Positions 1 through 5,297 of a DNA stretch of 9,900 nucleotides are shown one piece after another. Position 1 is the first letter of the stretch. Each line of letters begins with the position of its first letter. Location of the stretch: contig JAAZCS010000373.1 of NCBI GenBank assembly GCA_012513125.1, positions 1 through 9,900 of the forward strand, in the 5' to 3' direction. Position numbers and translations under genes: made by a program. The DNA is from Treponema sp. (lineage in GTDB: Bacteria > Spirochaetota > Spirochaetia > Treponematales > Treponemataceae). The notes under the pieces are model-generated. The model had not been told where the DNA came from. It searched no databases and was given only the letters and a program-made list of their open reading frames with translations.

Positions 1-96
1 ATATAAATCTCTTGCGCTCCAACATTCGATTCCATTGTAATCGCAAACAATCGATTCGAATTTTACAAAAAGATCTTTTATTTCCTCTGTCTTCAT
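1..96 (-). CDS. dinD: DNA damage-inducible protein D-like (DinD), 5' end only
   Basis: Only the first 32 codons lie in the window; the gene runs off the left edge on the minus strand. The residues start MKTEEIKDLFVKFESIV and continue through a W-S-A-R-D-L-Y stretch, which matches my recollection of the DinD N-terminus, where a conserved WSAR(D/E)L segment precedes the antirepressor-like core. The ATG at 96-94 has a GAGG ribosome-binding site about nine bases upstream. DinD in E. coli is an SOS-induced protein that inhibits RecA filaments; distant homologues in accessory regions often lack a known role. A perfect TATAAT lies upstream at 171-166 on the minus strand, but I see no convincing -35 box and no LexA-type site. 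Identity is from a short stretch, so it is probable rather than certain. Confidence 0.7.
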   Translation of the reverse strand, partial: MKTEEIKDLFVKFESIVCDYNGIECWSARDLY

Positions 97-113
97 TTGT
101 GTTCCTCAGCCGC

Positions 114-158
114 CTACAATTTGTCTTCAAATAATTTAACTGAATTATTTTCTTCCAT
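114..158 (-). pseudogene. BRO-N-like leader fragment, 14 codons
   Basis: A minus-strand ORF of 14 codons plus stop encodes MEENNSVKLFEDKL. The string VKLFEDK is typical of the very start of BRO/antirepressor N-terminal domain proteins, which normally continue for 100 or more residues. Here a TAG follows at once and the dinD-like gene begins 18 bases later. I read it as a recombination scar that kept only the first codons of a BRO-N gene. It could equally be a meaningless leader ORF, since there is no clear ribosome-binding site. Confidence 0.3.
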
Positions 159-207
159 GTTTGGTATTATATCTTTTAACTTTATATTTGTATAGTATTT
201 TTTTTAT

Positions 208-968
208 CTATACATTCCCCAGAACAGCAGGAATCAGCAGACTAGAATCTTGCAGACGTTCAAAAGCAAAACAGTTTTTGCCTAAATCTTTAAGAGAAGC
301 ACCTATGTGGTAAATCGACTCTTTGTCGATTATTAAAAAACCGGTCGTGCATTTTTGCAGTTGAAACAACTTCCAATGTTGGATACTGTTCGTTGAATTT
401 TTGAATATCCAGCTTTGTGATTTTTGTTTTCTCGTTCGTATAGATTTTTACTGTTACATTTTTCTTTTTTGTTGCAAGACGCTCTAAAATTGATAAATCT
501 ACATAGCCATCAATCAGTATGATTTCAGATTTTGCTTTTTGGATTATTTTTTCAAAGAAAACGTAAGCGTCAAATATTTGCCCTTGGAAAAAGATTCCCT
601 GGTTAGGCGTTTCAATTTGTTTGTCTAACGCACTGAATATTTTCTTGAAGTTCTTGTCGTATTCAATCGTTTTTTCTTCAAACTTTGCGGATTTTGATTC
701 TATAGTTGAAAGCCTACCGATGATTCCAGCGTTTTCTTGCAAATAATGTCGCATAGAAACAAAAGCCTTCATAATTTCTATGCTGACTTTTACAGCCGTG
801 TCGCTATGCAGAACTGCGGAGAGCATTGCGACACCTTGTTCGGTAAAAGCGTAAGGAAGATATTGTCGTCCTCCTCGTGTTTCCGTTTTTGAGGTCACAA
901 ATTGCAACCGGTTTGTGCTGTTTGGAATGCATTCATTTGGATGTCACAAAATGCGACTTCCAATTTTT
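208..968 (-). pseudogene. ORF6N domain protein with phospholipase D-like C-terminus, frameshifted and 5'-truncated
   Basis: The longest open part (907 to 290) contains LPYAFTEQGVAMLSAVLHSD, the hallmark of ORF6N (phage antirepressor-like) proteins, then a coiled-coil-like stretch and a C-terminal domain with IILIDGYVDLSIL. There are three lesions. First, the run of six A at 335-340 (six T in the coding strand) shifts frame. Removing one base restores MHDRFLIIDKESIYHIGAS and a normal end ...LLIPAVLGNV with stop at 210-208. The restored HDRFLIID is the H-x-R-x4-D phospholipase D-type motif, so the shift breaks the presumed active site. Second, upstream of the first in-frame part, WKSHFVTSK (962-936) ends in a stop at 935-933; a one-base shift joins it to the later QFVTSK. 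Third, the usual ORF6N N-terminus before WKS is missing. An assembly error could explain the homopolymer shift but not the missing start. Confidence 0.85.
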
Positions 969-972
969 ATCT

Positions 973-1074
973 TTATTTATCTTCCAGAAACTTTTCCATT
1001 GTGTCCACAACAGCGCTCAGATTTGTGCGGAGCTGTTTCATAAGCTGCTTTGTCTTGCTTACAACGGTAAGGAT
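973..1074 (-). pseudogene. unrecognised C-terminal coding fragment
   Basis: A minus-strand open stretch of 33 codons ends at the TAA at 975-973, directly before the broken start of the ORF6N remnant. Its middle, KTKQLMKQLRTNLSAVVDT, continues to MEKFLEDK and looks like an amphipathic helix at a protein's end. It is closed upstream by an in-frame stop at the edge of the GC-rich repeat patch. I do not recognise the family. It may be the 3' tail of a gene lost at the junction, or chance. Confidence 0.25.
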
Positions 1075-1240
1075 TTACAGCGGCGCAGACGAGCGCCGCA
1101 CGTTTAATAATTTCCCTGCACAACCTTATGCCCGCGTGCGAGCTTGCAACGGTAAGGATTGGAATGGCGACCGAAGTGAGAACACGTTTACGTGCTCGGA
1201 GGCTAAAGCCATAGCCATGGAACGCCGGACCGACCTATTA
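1057..1240. repeat. GC-rich non-coding repeat patch with internal 19-bp direct repeat
   Basis: This stretch stands out by its GC content from the AT-rich surroundings. A 19-base unit at 1057-1075 recurs at 1142-1160 with one mismatch (core CAACGGTAAGGATT), 85 bases apart. Between them is a perfect 7-bp hairpin, GCGGCGC (1080-1086) with GCGCCGC (1093-1099). A second hairpin, around CACGTTTACGTG, lies at about 1183-1194, followed by GGAACGCCGGACCGACC. The plus-strand translation of this last part is low-complexity and resembles spurious ORFs I associate with interspersed repeats in Treponema genomes, so I take it as an intergenic repeat family rather than a gene. No T tract follows the hairpins, so they are not classical terminators. 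Confidence 0.5.
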
Positions 1241-1301
1241 TCTAAAACAATACACAACCCCATATATAGCGCTAAATATTTTTTTTAAAAGCGAATAACA
1301 C

Positions 1302-1330
1302 TTGACTATTACCAAATGGTAAGTTACATT
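1302..1330 (+). promoter_or_regulatory. Sigma70-type promoter of the XRE-ImmA operon
   Basis: TTGACT (1302-1307) and TACATT (1325-1330) are separated by exactly 17 bases, about 30 bases upstream of the XRE start codon. The same pair of boxes with the same spacing precedes the toxin-antitoxin module further right, which supports both calls. Confidence 0.6.
1309..1322. promoter_or_regulatory. Candidate XRE operator, TTACCA-N2-TGGTAA
   Basis: A perfect inverted repeat with 6-bp arms and a 2-base centre lies entirely between the -35 and -10 boxes of the XRE promoter. This is where a Cro/CI-type dimer would block RNA polymerase, so autorepression by the downstream XRE protein is the natural inference. 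No second copy was found near other genes in the window. Confidence 0.55.
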
Positions 1331-1361
1331 AATCGTAGAGTGTTTATACTTGGAGGAAAAA

Positions 1362-1697
1362 ATGGCTGTTGATGAAATGTTTGTTCAAAGACTAAATAAT
1401 CTGGTGAATGAATCTGGTTATTCTCAAAAACAAATAGCAGCATTATGTCATACAACAGAGGCATCTTTATCACGTTACATAAATGGTGCAAGAATGCCCA
1501 ATCCTGCGATTCTTGCAAATTTAGCAACTGCTCTTCATACAACTACAGATTATATGTTAGGAAAAACAGAAAATGACTATGCCGAGATAAAAGCAATTGT
1601 TGCACGAAGTAAAGAATTTTTTTCAGCAGAGCAAAAAAAAGAACTTTCTGACATTTTGCTTGAAATAAATGAGCGATTGTTTGGGGAGGATGATTAA
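1362..1697 (+). CDS. XRE family helix-turn-helix transcriptional repressor
   Basis: A protein of 111 residues with a single XRE/Cro-CI helix-turn-helix at about residues 7-68. The scanning helix is SQKQIAALCH (21-30) and the recognition helix lies in TEASLSRYINGAR (32-44), followed by the usual P-x-x-x-x-L-A-x-A-L segment. The C-terminal 40 residues are charged and helical and may dimerise. I chose the ATG at 1362 because GGAGG sits at 1352-1356; an in-frame TTG at 1350 would overlap this site. The stop overlaps the next start by one base (TAATG), so the two genes are translationally coupled. By analogy with ImmR/ImmA of mobile elements it probably represses its own promoter and is inactivated by the neighbouring protease. 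The element it once controlled is not evident here. Confidence 0.9.
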   Translation: MAVDEMFVQRLNNLVNESGYSQKQIAALCHTTEASLSRYINGARMPNPAILANLATALHTTTDYMLGKTENDYAEIKAIVARSKEFFSAEQKKELSDILLEINERLFGEDD

Positions 1698-2350
1698 TGC
1701 TTTTTACGATTACAGACGTTTTGACAGATGAAAATGAATCATATTCAGAAATATCAAAACTCCCTGATTTTAGATACGAGGAAATAAAAAGTAAAATAGC
1801 AAAATGTATGGAATTTCATGAAGTGAAAAACATTCCATTTAATGTATTTAAATTAGCAAAAAAAATGGGAATCAAATTAGTAAAATTTTCTGAACTTACG
1901 CAAAAAGAATTTCAACAGCTTTCGGGATTTGGAATAAACTTTGAATCCGCTGGTTTCCTTGCAATTGCTTCTAAAAACGGAAAGATCATTCCTTTTATTT
2001 ATTACAATGATGCACAAGATTCAAGACGTATTAGATTTACAATTTTGCATGAAATTGGACATTTTATACTTGGACATTTAGAGCAAAGTGATCTTGCAGA
2101 GGCGGAGGCAAATTTTTTTGCAAAATACTTTATTGCGCCACCTGTTTTGATTGATAGAATTAATCCGTCTGATTATATGCAAATAGCGTGTGTGTTTAAT
2201 CTTTCAAATCAGTGTGCATGGAATTCCTTTGACTATTATACCAAGTGGAAAAAGCATCATTATAAAAATAATGAATTGTATGAATCTTATGAAGAGAAAA
2301 TAATAAACCTTTGTTGTGTAAAGGAAGGAATATTGGATTTTAGAAATTAA
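1697..2350 (+). CDS. ImmA/IrrE family metallo-endopeptidase
   Basis: A protein of 217 residues with the zinc motif HEIGH (H118, E119, H122) preceded by R-x-R-F-T-I-L, and the downstream acidic ligand region EAEANFFAKYFIAPP (E135/E137), the full signature of COG2856 ImmA/IrrE peptidases. Such enzymes cleave a partner XRE repressor, which is encoded immediately upstream with a one-base overlap. The N-terminal 35 residues are extra relative to the short core family. The C-terminal part (about 160-217) resembles the wing that follows the core in many XRE-linked members and holds a CC pair near the end without obvious meaning. The gene is intact. Function as repressor protease is inferred from family and context. 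Confidence 0.9.
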   Translation: MLFTITDVLTDENESYSEISKLPDFRYEEIKSKIAKCMEFHEVKNIPFNVFKLAKKMGIKLVKFSELTQKEFQQLSGFGINFESAGFLAIASKNGKIIPFIYYNDAQDSRRIRFTILHEIGHFILGHLEQSDLAEAEANFFAKYFIAPPVLIDRINPSDYMQIACVFNLSNQCAWNSFDYYTKWKKHHYKNNELYESYEEKIINLCCVKEGILDFRN

Positions 2351-2389
2351 AAAAGCCTCTGCTTGATACTGGTAATATCAAACAAAGGC
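2349..2389 (-). terminator. Rho-independent terminator on the minus strand
   Basis: Read on the minus strand, the arms at 2389-2375 and 2369-2355 form a 15-bp stem with a 5-base loop. Three of the pairs are G-U, so the stem is complete only in minus-strand RNA; on the plus strand those become C-A mismatches. Six T residues follow directly (2354-2349). It also abuts the stop codon of the ImmA gene, which it faces from the opposite strand. Confidence 0.7.
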
Positions 2390-2431
2390 AGCATGGCGAT
2401 AATGCCAAAGACAAACTTAGAAGTGCTTGTC
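2349..2431 (-). ncRNA. Candidate small RNA of about 80 nt
   Basis: A minus-strand promoter (TTGAGT, 17 bases, GATAAT; 2466-2438) predicts a start near 2431. From there to the strong terminator at 2349 there is no credible ORF. The predicted transcript opens with a hairpin, GACAA...TTGTC (2431-2410) with an inner ACTT/AAGT extension. It continues through a short GCAT/ATGC stem and ends in the 15-bp terminator stem. Promoter, 5' hairpin and terminator fit one another in position, the pattern expected of a trans-acting or antisense RNA. It runs convergent to the XRE-ImmA operon and divergent from the His-rich gene. No family is recognised. Confidence 0.45.
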
Positions 2432-2437
2432 AAAAGT

Positions 2438-2466
2438 ATTATCGCTAGAAATAAAATAAAACTCAA
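2438..2466 (-). promoter_or_regulatory. Minus-strand promoter for the candidate small RNA
   Basis: On the minus strand TTGAGT (2466-2461) and GATAAT (2443-2438) are separated by exactly 17 bases. The -10 box lies in one arm of an 8-bp perfect inverted repeat, GCGATAAT (2396-2403) with ATTATCGC (2438-2445). The -35 box overlaps an arm of a second repeat, ACTCAAG/CTTGAGT. Confidence 0.5.
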
Positions 2467-2513
2467 GAGCTATAAAAATCAGAGATTTTTTTTGCCGTTG
2501 GCAAAACTTGAGT
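2461..2513. other. Three-way-junction-like structured segment in the 5' region of the His-rich gene
   Basis: Outer arms ACTCAAG (2461-2467) and CTTGAGT (2507-2513) pair perfectly. Inside lie two adjacent perfect hairpins: AAAAATC-AGA-GATTTTT (2474-2490) and TTTGCC-GTT-GGCAAA (2491-2505). The segment ends 26 bases before the next start codon, so it could be a 5' leader structure of that gene or part of the ImmA operon's 3' end. No known riboswitch class is recognised. Confidence 0.45.
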
Positions 2514-2539
2514 GAATAAACTTTTTAGAGGTGATACTT

Positions 2540-2863
2540 ATGGGTTCTTTTAGGTCGTTAAATCCTGTAACTGGTGAATTAACAGAATTTCACTATTCAA
2601 CAGAGAGTTCATTTGATAATGTTAAAATTGTAATTTCAAATGGGACTTCAAAAAATAATACGCCAATTGAAATTGCACATACGCCAAATGCAATTTATGC
2701 AATTAAACGAAAAGATGGGAAACTTAAATCAATCAATTTTTTTAATAAAGATAAAGAAAAAGTTATTAAGATTGATTTAGATCATAATCACGAAGGTCTT
2801 CAACCTCATGTGCATGAATTTCATGGAGAAAAATATCATCCAGTTAAAAGTCGTCCTATGTAA
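2540..2863 (+). CDS. Hypothetical His-rich small protein
   Basis: A protein of 107 residues beginning MGSFRSLNPVTGELTEFHYS. The start is the ATG at 2540, preceded by AGAGGTGA (2527-2534); an in-frame GTG at 2531 falls inside that site. There is no signal peptide or membrane segment. The N-terminal 60 residues look like beta strands with a central NGTSKN turn. The C-terminus is distinctive: IDLDHNHEGLQPHVHEFHGEKYHP carries six His (82, 84, 90, 92, 95, 100), spaced as H-x-H-(x5)-H-x-H-x2-H, suggestive of metal binding or a His-based nuclease or toxin-like active site. Similar HxHxxGxxPHVH tails occur, from memory, in small proteins encoded by phages and polymorphic-toxin loci, but I cannot assign a family. 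It follows the structured spacer and stands alone in its transcription unit. Confidence 0.75.
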   Translation: MGSFRSLNPVTGELTEFHYSTESSFDNVKIVISNGTSKNNTPIEIAHTPNAIYAIKRKDGKLKSINFFNKDKEKVIKIDLDHNHEGLQPHVHEFHGEKYHPVKSRPM

Positions 2864-2895
2864 AAGGCAATTTGACTAACAATGGTTGGAAAACT

Positions 2896-2958
2896 CTAAG
2901 CTGGAAACCTTCGGAATAGATGTCTGCTTATAGTTGAATAATATTGTTCATTATTCAT
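2896..2958 (-). other. Possible 20-residue ORF with strong ribosome-binding site
   Basis: On the minus strand an ATG at 2958 is preceded by AAGGAGGAG (2974-2966) at seven bases, the strongest such site in the window, but the reading frame encodes only MNNEQYYSTISRHLFRRFPA before TAG. It lies just downstream of the truncated DUF3990 gene in the same direction. It is probably the first codons of a lost second gene of that operon whose remainder was deleted. A genuine microprotein is possible but unsupported. Confidence 0.35.
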
Positions 2959-2980
2959 ATTTTATCTCCTCCTTATTTAA

Positions 2981-3133
2981 CTATATAGATATTTTTTTTG
3001 CAAAACTTTCAGATTGTTCTTTATTTACAGTAGTATAAAAACCACTTCCAAAATCAAGTGTTCTATTTGGAACTAGAAGTTTAGGTGTTTTTACAATTTG
3101 ATTGCTGCCATGATACAATATTAGTTCCGACAT
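2981..3133 (-). pseudogene. DUF3990 family protein, 3'-truncated
   Basis: The minus-strand ORF of 50 codons encodes [20 protein letters not shown] and then [20 protein letters not shown]. This is the clear start of DUF3990, an ADP-ribosyltransferase-like family with conserved LYHGS and LDFGxGFYTT motifs. Family members are about 150 residues, so roughly two thirds are missing. It ends in TAG right after a run of eight A (coding strand; 2999-2992), and no homologous continuation is visible in the other frames, so this is loss of sequence rather than a simple frameshift. The start is supported by AAGGAGT (3147-3141), seven bases before the ATG at 3133, and by a promoter upstream. Expression of the stub may persist, but catalysis is unlikely. 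Confidence 0.75.
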
Positions 3134-3179
3134 CAGCGTTACTCCTTACTGTAATTTTATTAAGAAACCTGAATCTTCG

Positions 3180-3208
3180 TATATAGTTTAAGTGTACCAT
3201 GAAAACAA
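3180..3208 (-). promoter_or_regulatory. Candidate promoter of the DUF3990 stub
   Basis: On the minus strand TTGTTT (3208-3203) and TATATA (3185-3180) are 17 bases apart, about 47 bases before the start codon. The match is moderate and the DNA is AT-rich. Confidence 0.4.
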
Positions 3209-3377
3209 GAATACTAAAATGTTATATTTAGAAATAAAAATAACACTTTGTTTATGCTCATAACAAATAATTTATTAGTAATAGCGATTTGCATTTATTA
3301 TACTAAAATATAGATGGATCATGTCGCAGGTGTGTACTGCCAAAAATTATTAGAAAAAATCATTATGAGGTATAATT

Positions 3378-4883
3378 ATGATTAAGATTCTAAAGAAAAT
3401 GGCAGGGTTTATTTTGGCTTCTGCTGTTCTTTTATATGTTGCTTCCTGTAATTCTACAAAAGTGGAAAATAAGAGCGGAGGTACTTCAATATTGTTTGAT
3501 GAAAATTCATATTCTGAACAAACTATCAAAGTGAACGACACAGAAATAAAAATACGTGCTTATGAAAATGTTGTTTATGTTGCAAATCCTGTAGACACTA
3601 AATACGAAGTAATGAACATTTATATTCCTGAAGAATATTTTTCTGGTGGAACAATAAACGGCTACACTTCAAAAAATGCTCCTATCTTTTTACCAAATCA
3701 AATTGGTGGTTATATGCCTGCAACTCCGGGTTTTGTAGATGACGGGACTAACACAGATGCCCCGGCTTTTGGACCTAAACGTAGTGGTCCCAATGCAATA
3801 GCACTTGCTTTAGCAAACGGTATGGTTGTTGCGTCTCCTGGAGCTAGAGGAAGAACTGAATCAAACGGAAAAGCTCCCTCTTGTATTGTTGATCTAAAAG
3901 CCGCTGTTAGATACTTGCGTTTTAATGATAAAAGAATGCCGGGCGATACTGAAAAAATAATTTCGAACGGAACAAGTGCAGGTGATGCTCTTTCTTCTTT
4001 ACTTGGTGCTTCTGGAAATAGCAAAGATTATGAATCTTACTTAAAAGAAATTGGTGCTGCGGATGAAAGAGATGACATTTACGCCGTTTCTGCTTACTGC
4101 CCTATTACAAATCTAGAAAACGCAAATGTCGCTTACGAGTGGATGTTCAATGGAATATATGATTATCAAAAGATGGACATGGCAATGATTGATTATCATA
4201 TGGAAAGAAAAGTTACAAAAGGTGAACTTACAGAAGAGCAGATTAAAATTTCAAAAGACCTTGCTGCAATGTTTCCGGAATATGTTAACAGTTTGAATCT
4301 AAAATCATCAGACGGAACTTCTCTTTCTCTTGATTCAAACGGCAACGGCACTTTTAAGGATTATATAAAATCGTTGATAATTTCTTCTGCACAAAAAGCT
4401 TTGGACGGCGGAAAATCAATGAGCAATTACAGCTGGGTAACCGTTGCAAATGGTAAAGTAACGGATATAGATTTTGAAGCATACAAATCATATCTTGGAA
4501 AAATGAAAACTCCGGGTGCATTTGACGCAGTAGATTTATCAACTGGAGAAAACCAATTGTTTGGCACTTCTGAAGTTGATAAACAGCATTTTACAGAGTA
4601 CGCTCTTCTTCACGATACAGCTGGTGGCACGATGGCAGACAAGAATATTCTAAAAATGATGAACGCAATGAATTATGTTTCATCAGATGGCACTTCTAAA
4701 TACTGGAGAATTAGAGCCGGTACAAAAGATTCTGATACAGCTTCTGCAATTTCTGCCCTTCTTGCCCTTGAACTTCAAAATAACGGCAAGCAAGTAGACT
4801 ACGCTCTTCCTTGGGATATTCCTCATTCAGGAGATTACGATTTACCAGAATTGTTTGATTGGATAAACAGTATTTGCAAATAG
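3378..4883 (+). CDS. Subtype B tannase-like alpha/beta-hydrolase lipoprotein
   Basis: A 501-residue protein. Residues 1-24 form a lipoprotein signal: charged MIKILKK, a hydrophobic core, and the lipobox V-A-S-C with C24 as lipid anchor. The mature protein would be membrane-anchored in the periplasm or on the surface. The body is collinear with bacterial subtype B tannases (galloyl ester hydrolases): AYENVVYVANPVDTKY, PIFLPNQIGGYMP, VVASPGARGRT, and the nucleophile elbow NGTSAGDALSSLLGASG with Ser200. The other triad residues are most likely Asp451 (GTKDSDT; Asp453 is the alternative) and His483 (WDIPHSGDYDL), spaced as in the structurally known Lactobacillus plantarum tannase. The gene is full length. 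GAGG at 3367-3370 supports the start. The likely role is cleaving gallate or related phenolic esters from plant material; feruloyl-type specificity cannot be excluded. Its last nine codons are duplicated at 5593-5622. Confidence 0.85.
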   Translation: MIKILKKMAGFILASAVLLYVASCNSTKVENKSGGTSILFDENSYSEQTIKVNDTEIKIRAYENVVYVANPVDTKYEVMNIYIPEEYFSGGTINGYTSKNAPIFLPNQIGGYMPATPGFVDDGTNTDAPAFGPKRSGPNAIALALANGMVVASPGARGRTESNGKAPSCIVDLKAAVRYLRFNDKRMPGDTEKIISNGTSAGDALSSLLGASGNSKDYESYLKEIGAADERDDIYAVSAYCPITNLENANVAYEWMFNGIYDYQKMDMAMIDYHMERKVTKGELTEEQIKISKDLAAMFPEYVNSLNLKSSDGTSLSLDSNGNGTFKDYIKSLIISSAQKALDGGKSMSNYSWVTVANGKVTDIDFEAYKSYLGKMKTPGAFDAVDLSTGENQLFGTSEVDKQHFTEYALLHDTAGGTMADKNILKMMNAMNYVSSDGTSKYWRIRAGTKDSDTASAISALLALELQNNGKQVDYALPWDIPHSGDYDLPELFDWINSICK

Positions 4884-4921
4884 CTTCCCCAAAAACTATT
4901 ACAGTACTACTAGTATGGTAA
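4854..4921 (+). repeat. Long direct repeat A, left copy (tannase 3' end plus spacer)
   Basis: These 68 bases recur at 5593-5660 with two C-to-T differences, offset by 739. They encode the last residues FDWINSICK and stop of the tannase, then the spacer around ACTATTACAGTACTACTAG. Together with repeat B this brackets the toxin-antitoxin module. Confidence 0.95.
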
Positions 4922-4970
4922 TAAGTTCTCAGTAATAAACCCTGTACTGCAGGAGAATTTCCAGTACAGG
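4919..4970 (+). repeat. Direct repeat B, left copy (matches the FemA/B gene start)
   Basis: These 52 bases match 5761-5812 at 49 positions. The right copy contains the start codon and first 15 codons of the FemA/B-like gene. The left copy is non-coding and contains the hairpin of the tannase terminator. In the left copy repeats A and B are fused; in the right copy they are separated by 100 bases. Confidence 0.95.
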
Positions 4971-4977
4971 GTTTTTA
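4937..4977 (+). terminator. Rho-independent terminator of the tannase gene
   Basis: AAACCCTGTACTG (4937-4949) pairs perfectly with CAGTACAGGGTTT (4962-4974), a 13-bp stem with a 12-base loop, followed by the T tract 4972-4976. It lies 53 bases after the tannase stop. The left 34 bases of the element are a copy of FemA/B coding sequence; the GGGTTTTT that completes the stem and T tract begins at the repeat boundary. Confidence 0.8.
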
Positions 4978-4983
4978 TTCTCA

Positions 4984-5012
4984 TTGACAATTGCTATACA
5001 ATGTCTTACATT
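4984..5012 (+). promoter_or_regulatory. Toxin-antitoxin promoter with candidate operator
   Basis: TTGACA (4984-4989) and TACATT (5007-5012) are spaced by 17 bases, 18 bases ahead of the antitoxin start. Inside the spacer, ATTG (4990-4993) and CAAT (4999-5002) form a short inverted repeat that could be the RelB/DinJ operator for autoregulation. Confidence 0.6.
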
Positions 5013-5030
5013 TAATATATGAGGTATTAC

Positions 5031-5297
5031 ATGGCAGCTATCAGTATAAGAATTGATGATGCAACAAAAAAACAATTTGATACATTTTGTGATTCTGTAG
5101 GTCTTACAGTTTCAGCAGCATTTAATATTTTTGCAAAAACAGTTGTCCGCGAGCAACGAATTCCTTTTGAAATAACAACAGAAATTCCTAATGCCACAAC
5201 AATTGCAGCTATTCAAGAAGGAGATAAAATTGCAAATGATTCTTCTTTTAAAGGATACAAGAATTTGAATAAAATGTGGGCTGATTTAGAAAAATGA
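5031..5297 (+). CDS. RelB/DinJ family antitoxin
   Basis: An 88-residue protein. The N-terminal ribbon-helix-helix domain (about residues 3-45) reads AISIRIDDATKKQFDTFCDS, then VGLTVSAAFNIFAKTVVREQ, the standard RelB/DinJ DNA-binding and dimerisation fold. RIPFEI marks the end of the domain and the acidic C-terminal tail would wrap the toxin. I chose the ATG at 5031, with GAGG at 5021-5024; an in-frame ATG at 5019 overlaps that site and would add only MRYY. The stop overlaps the toxin start (ATGA). It neutralises the downstream YafQ-like toxin and probably represses the operon with it. The module is intact and lies between long direct repeats, which points to acquisition. Confidence 0.92.
   Translation: MAAISIRIDDATKKQFDTFCDSVGLTVSAAFNIFAKTVVREQRIPFEITTEIPNATTIAAIQEGDKIANDSSFKGYKNLNKMWADLEK

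Noticed and set aside
190..213. GTATAG/CTATAC inverted repeat at the ORF6N stop as a terminator
   Set aside because: The arms are AT-rich, the loop is long, and the homopolymer lies in the loop rather than after the stem.
1057..1160. Integron attC site
   Set aside because: The repeated CAACGGTAAGG units are direct, not inverted, and do not match the GTTRRRY/RYYYAAC core arrangement.
877..1288. Overlapping plus-strand ORFs of 76 and 128 codons
   Set aside because: They are antisense to the ORF6N remnant or cross the GC-rich repeat patch, have no ribosome-binding site and no protein-like pattern.
3710..4024. Minus-strand ORF of 104 codons inside the tannase gene
   Set aside because: It lies wholly antisense to a well-conserved coding region and has no ribosome-binding site; it is a shadow of that gene's codon pattern.
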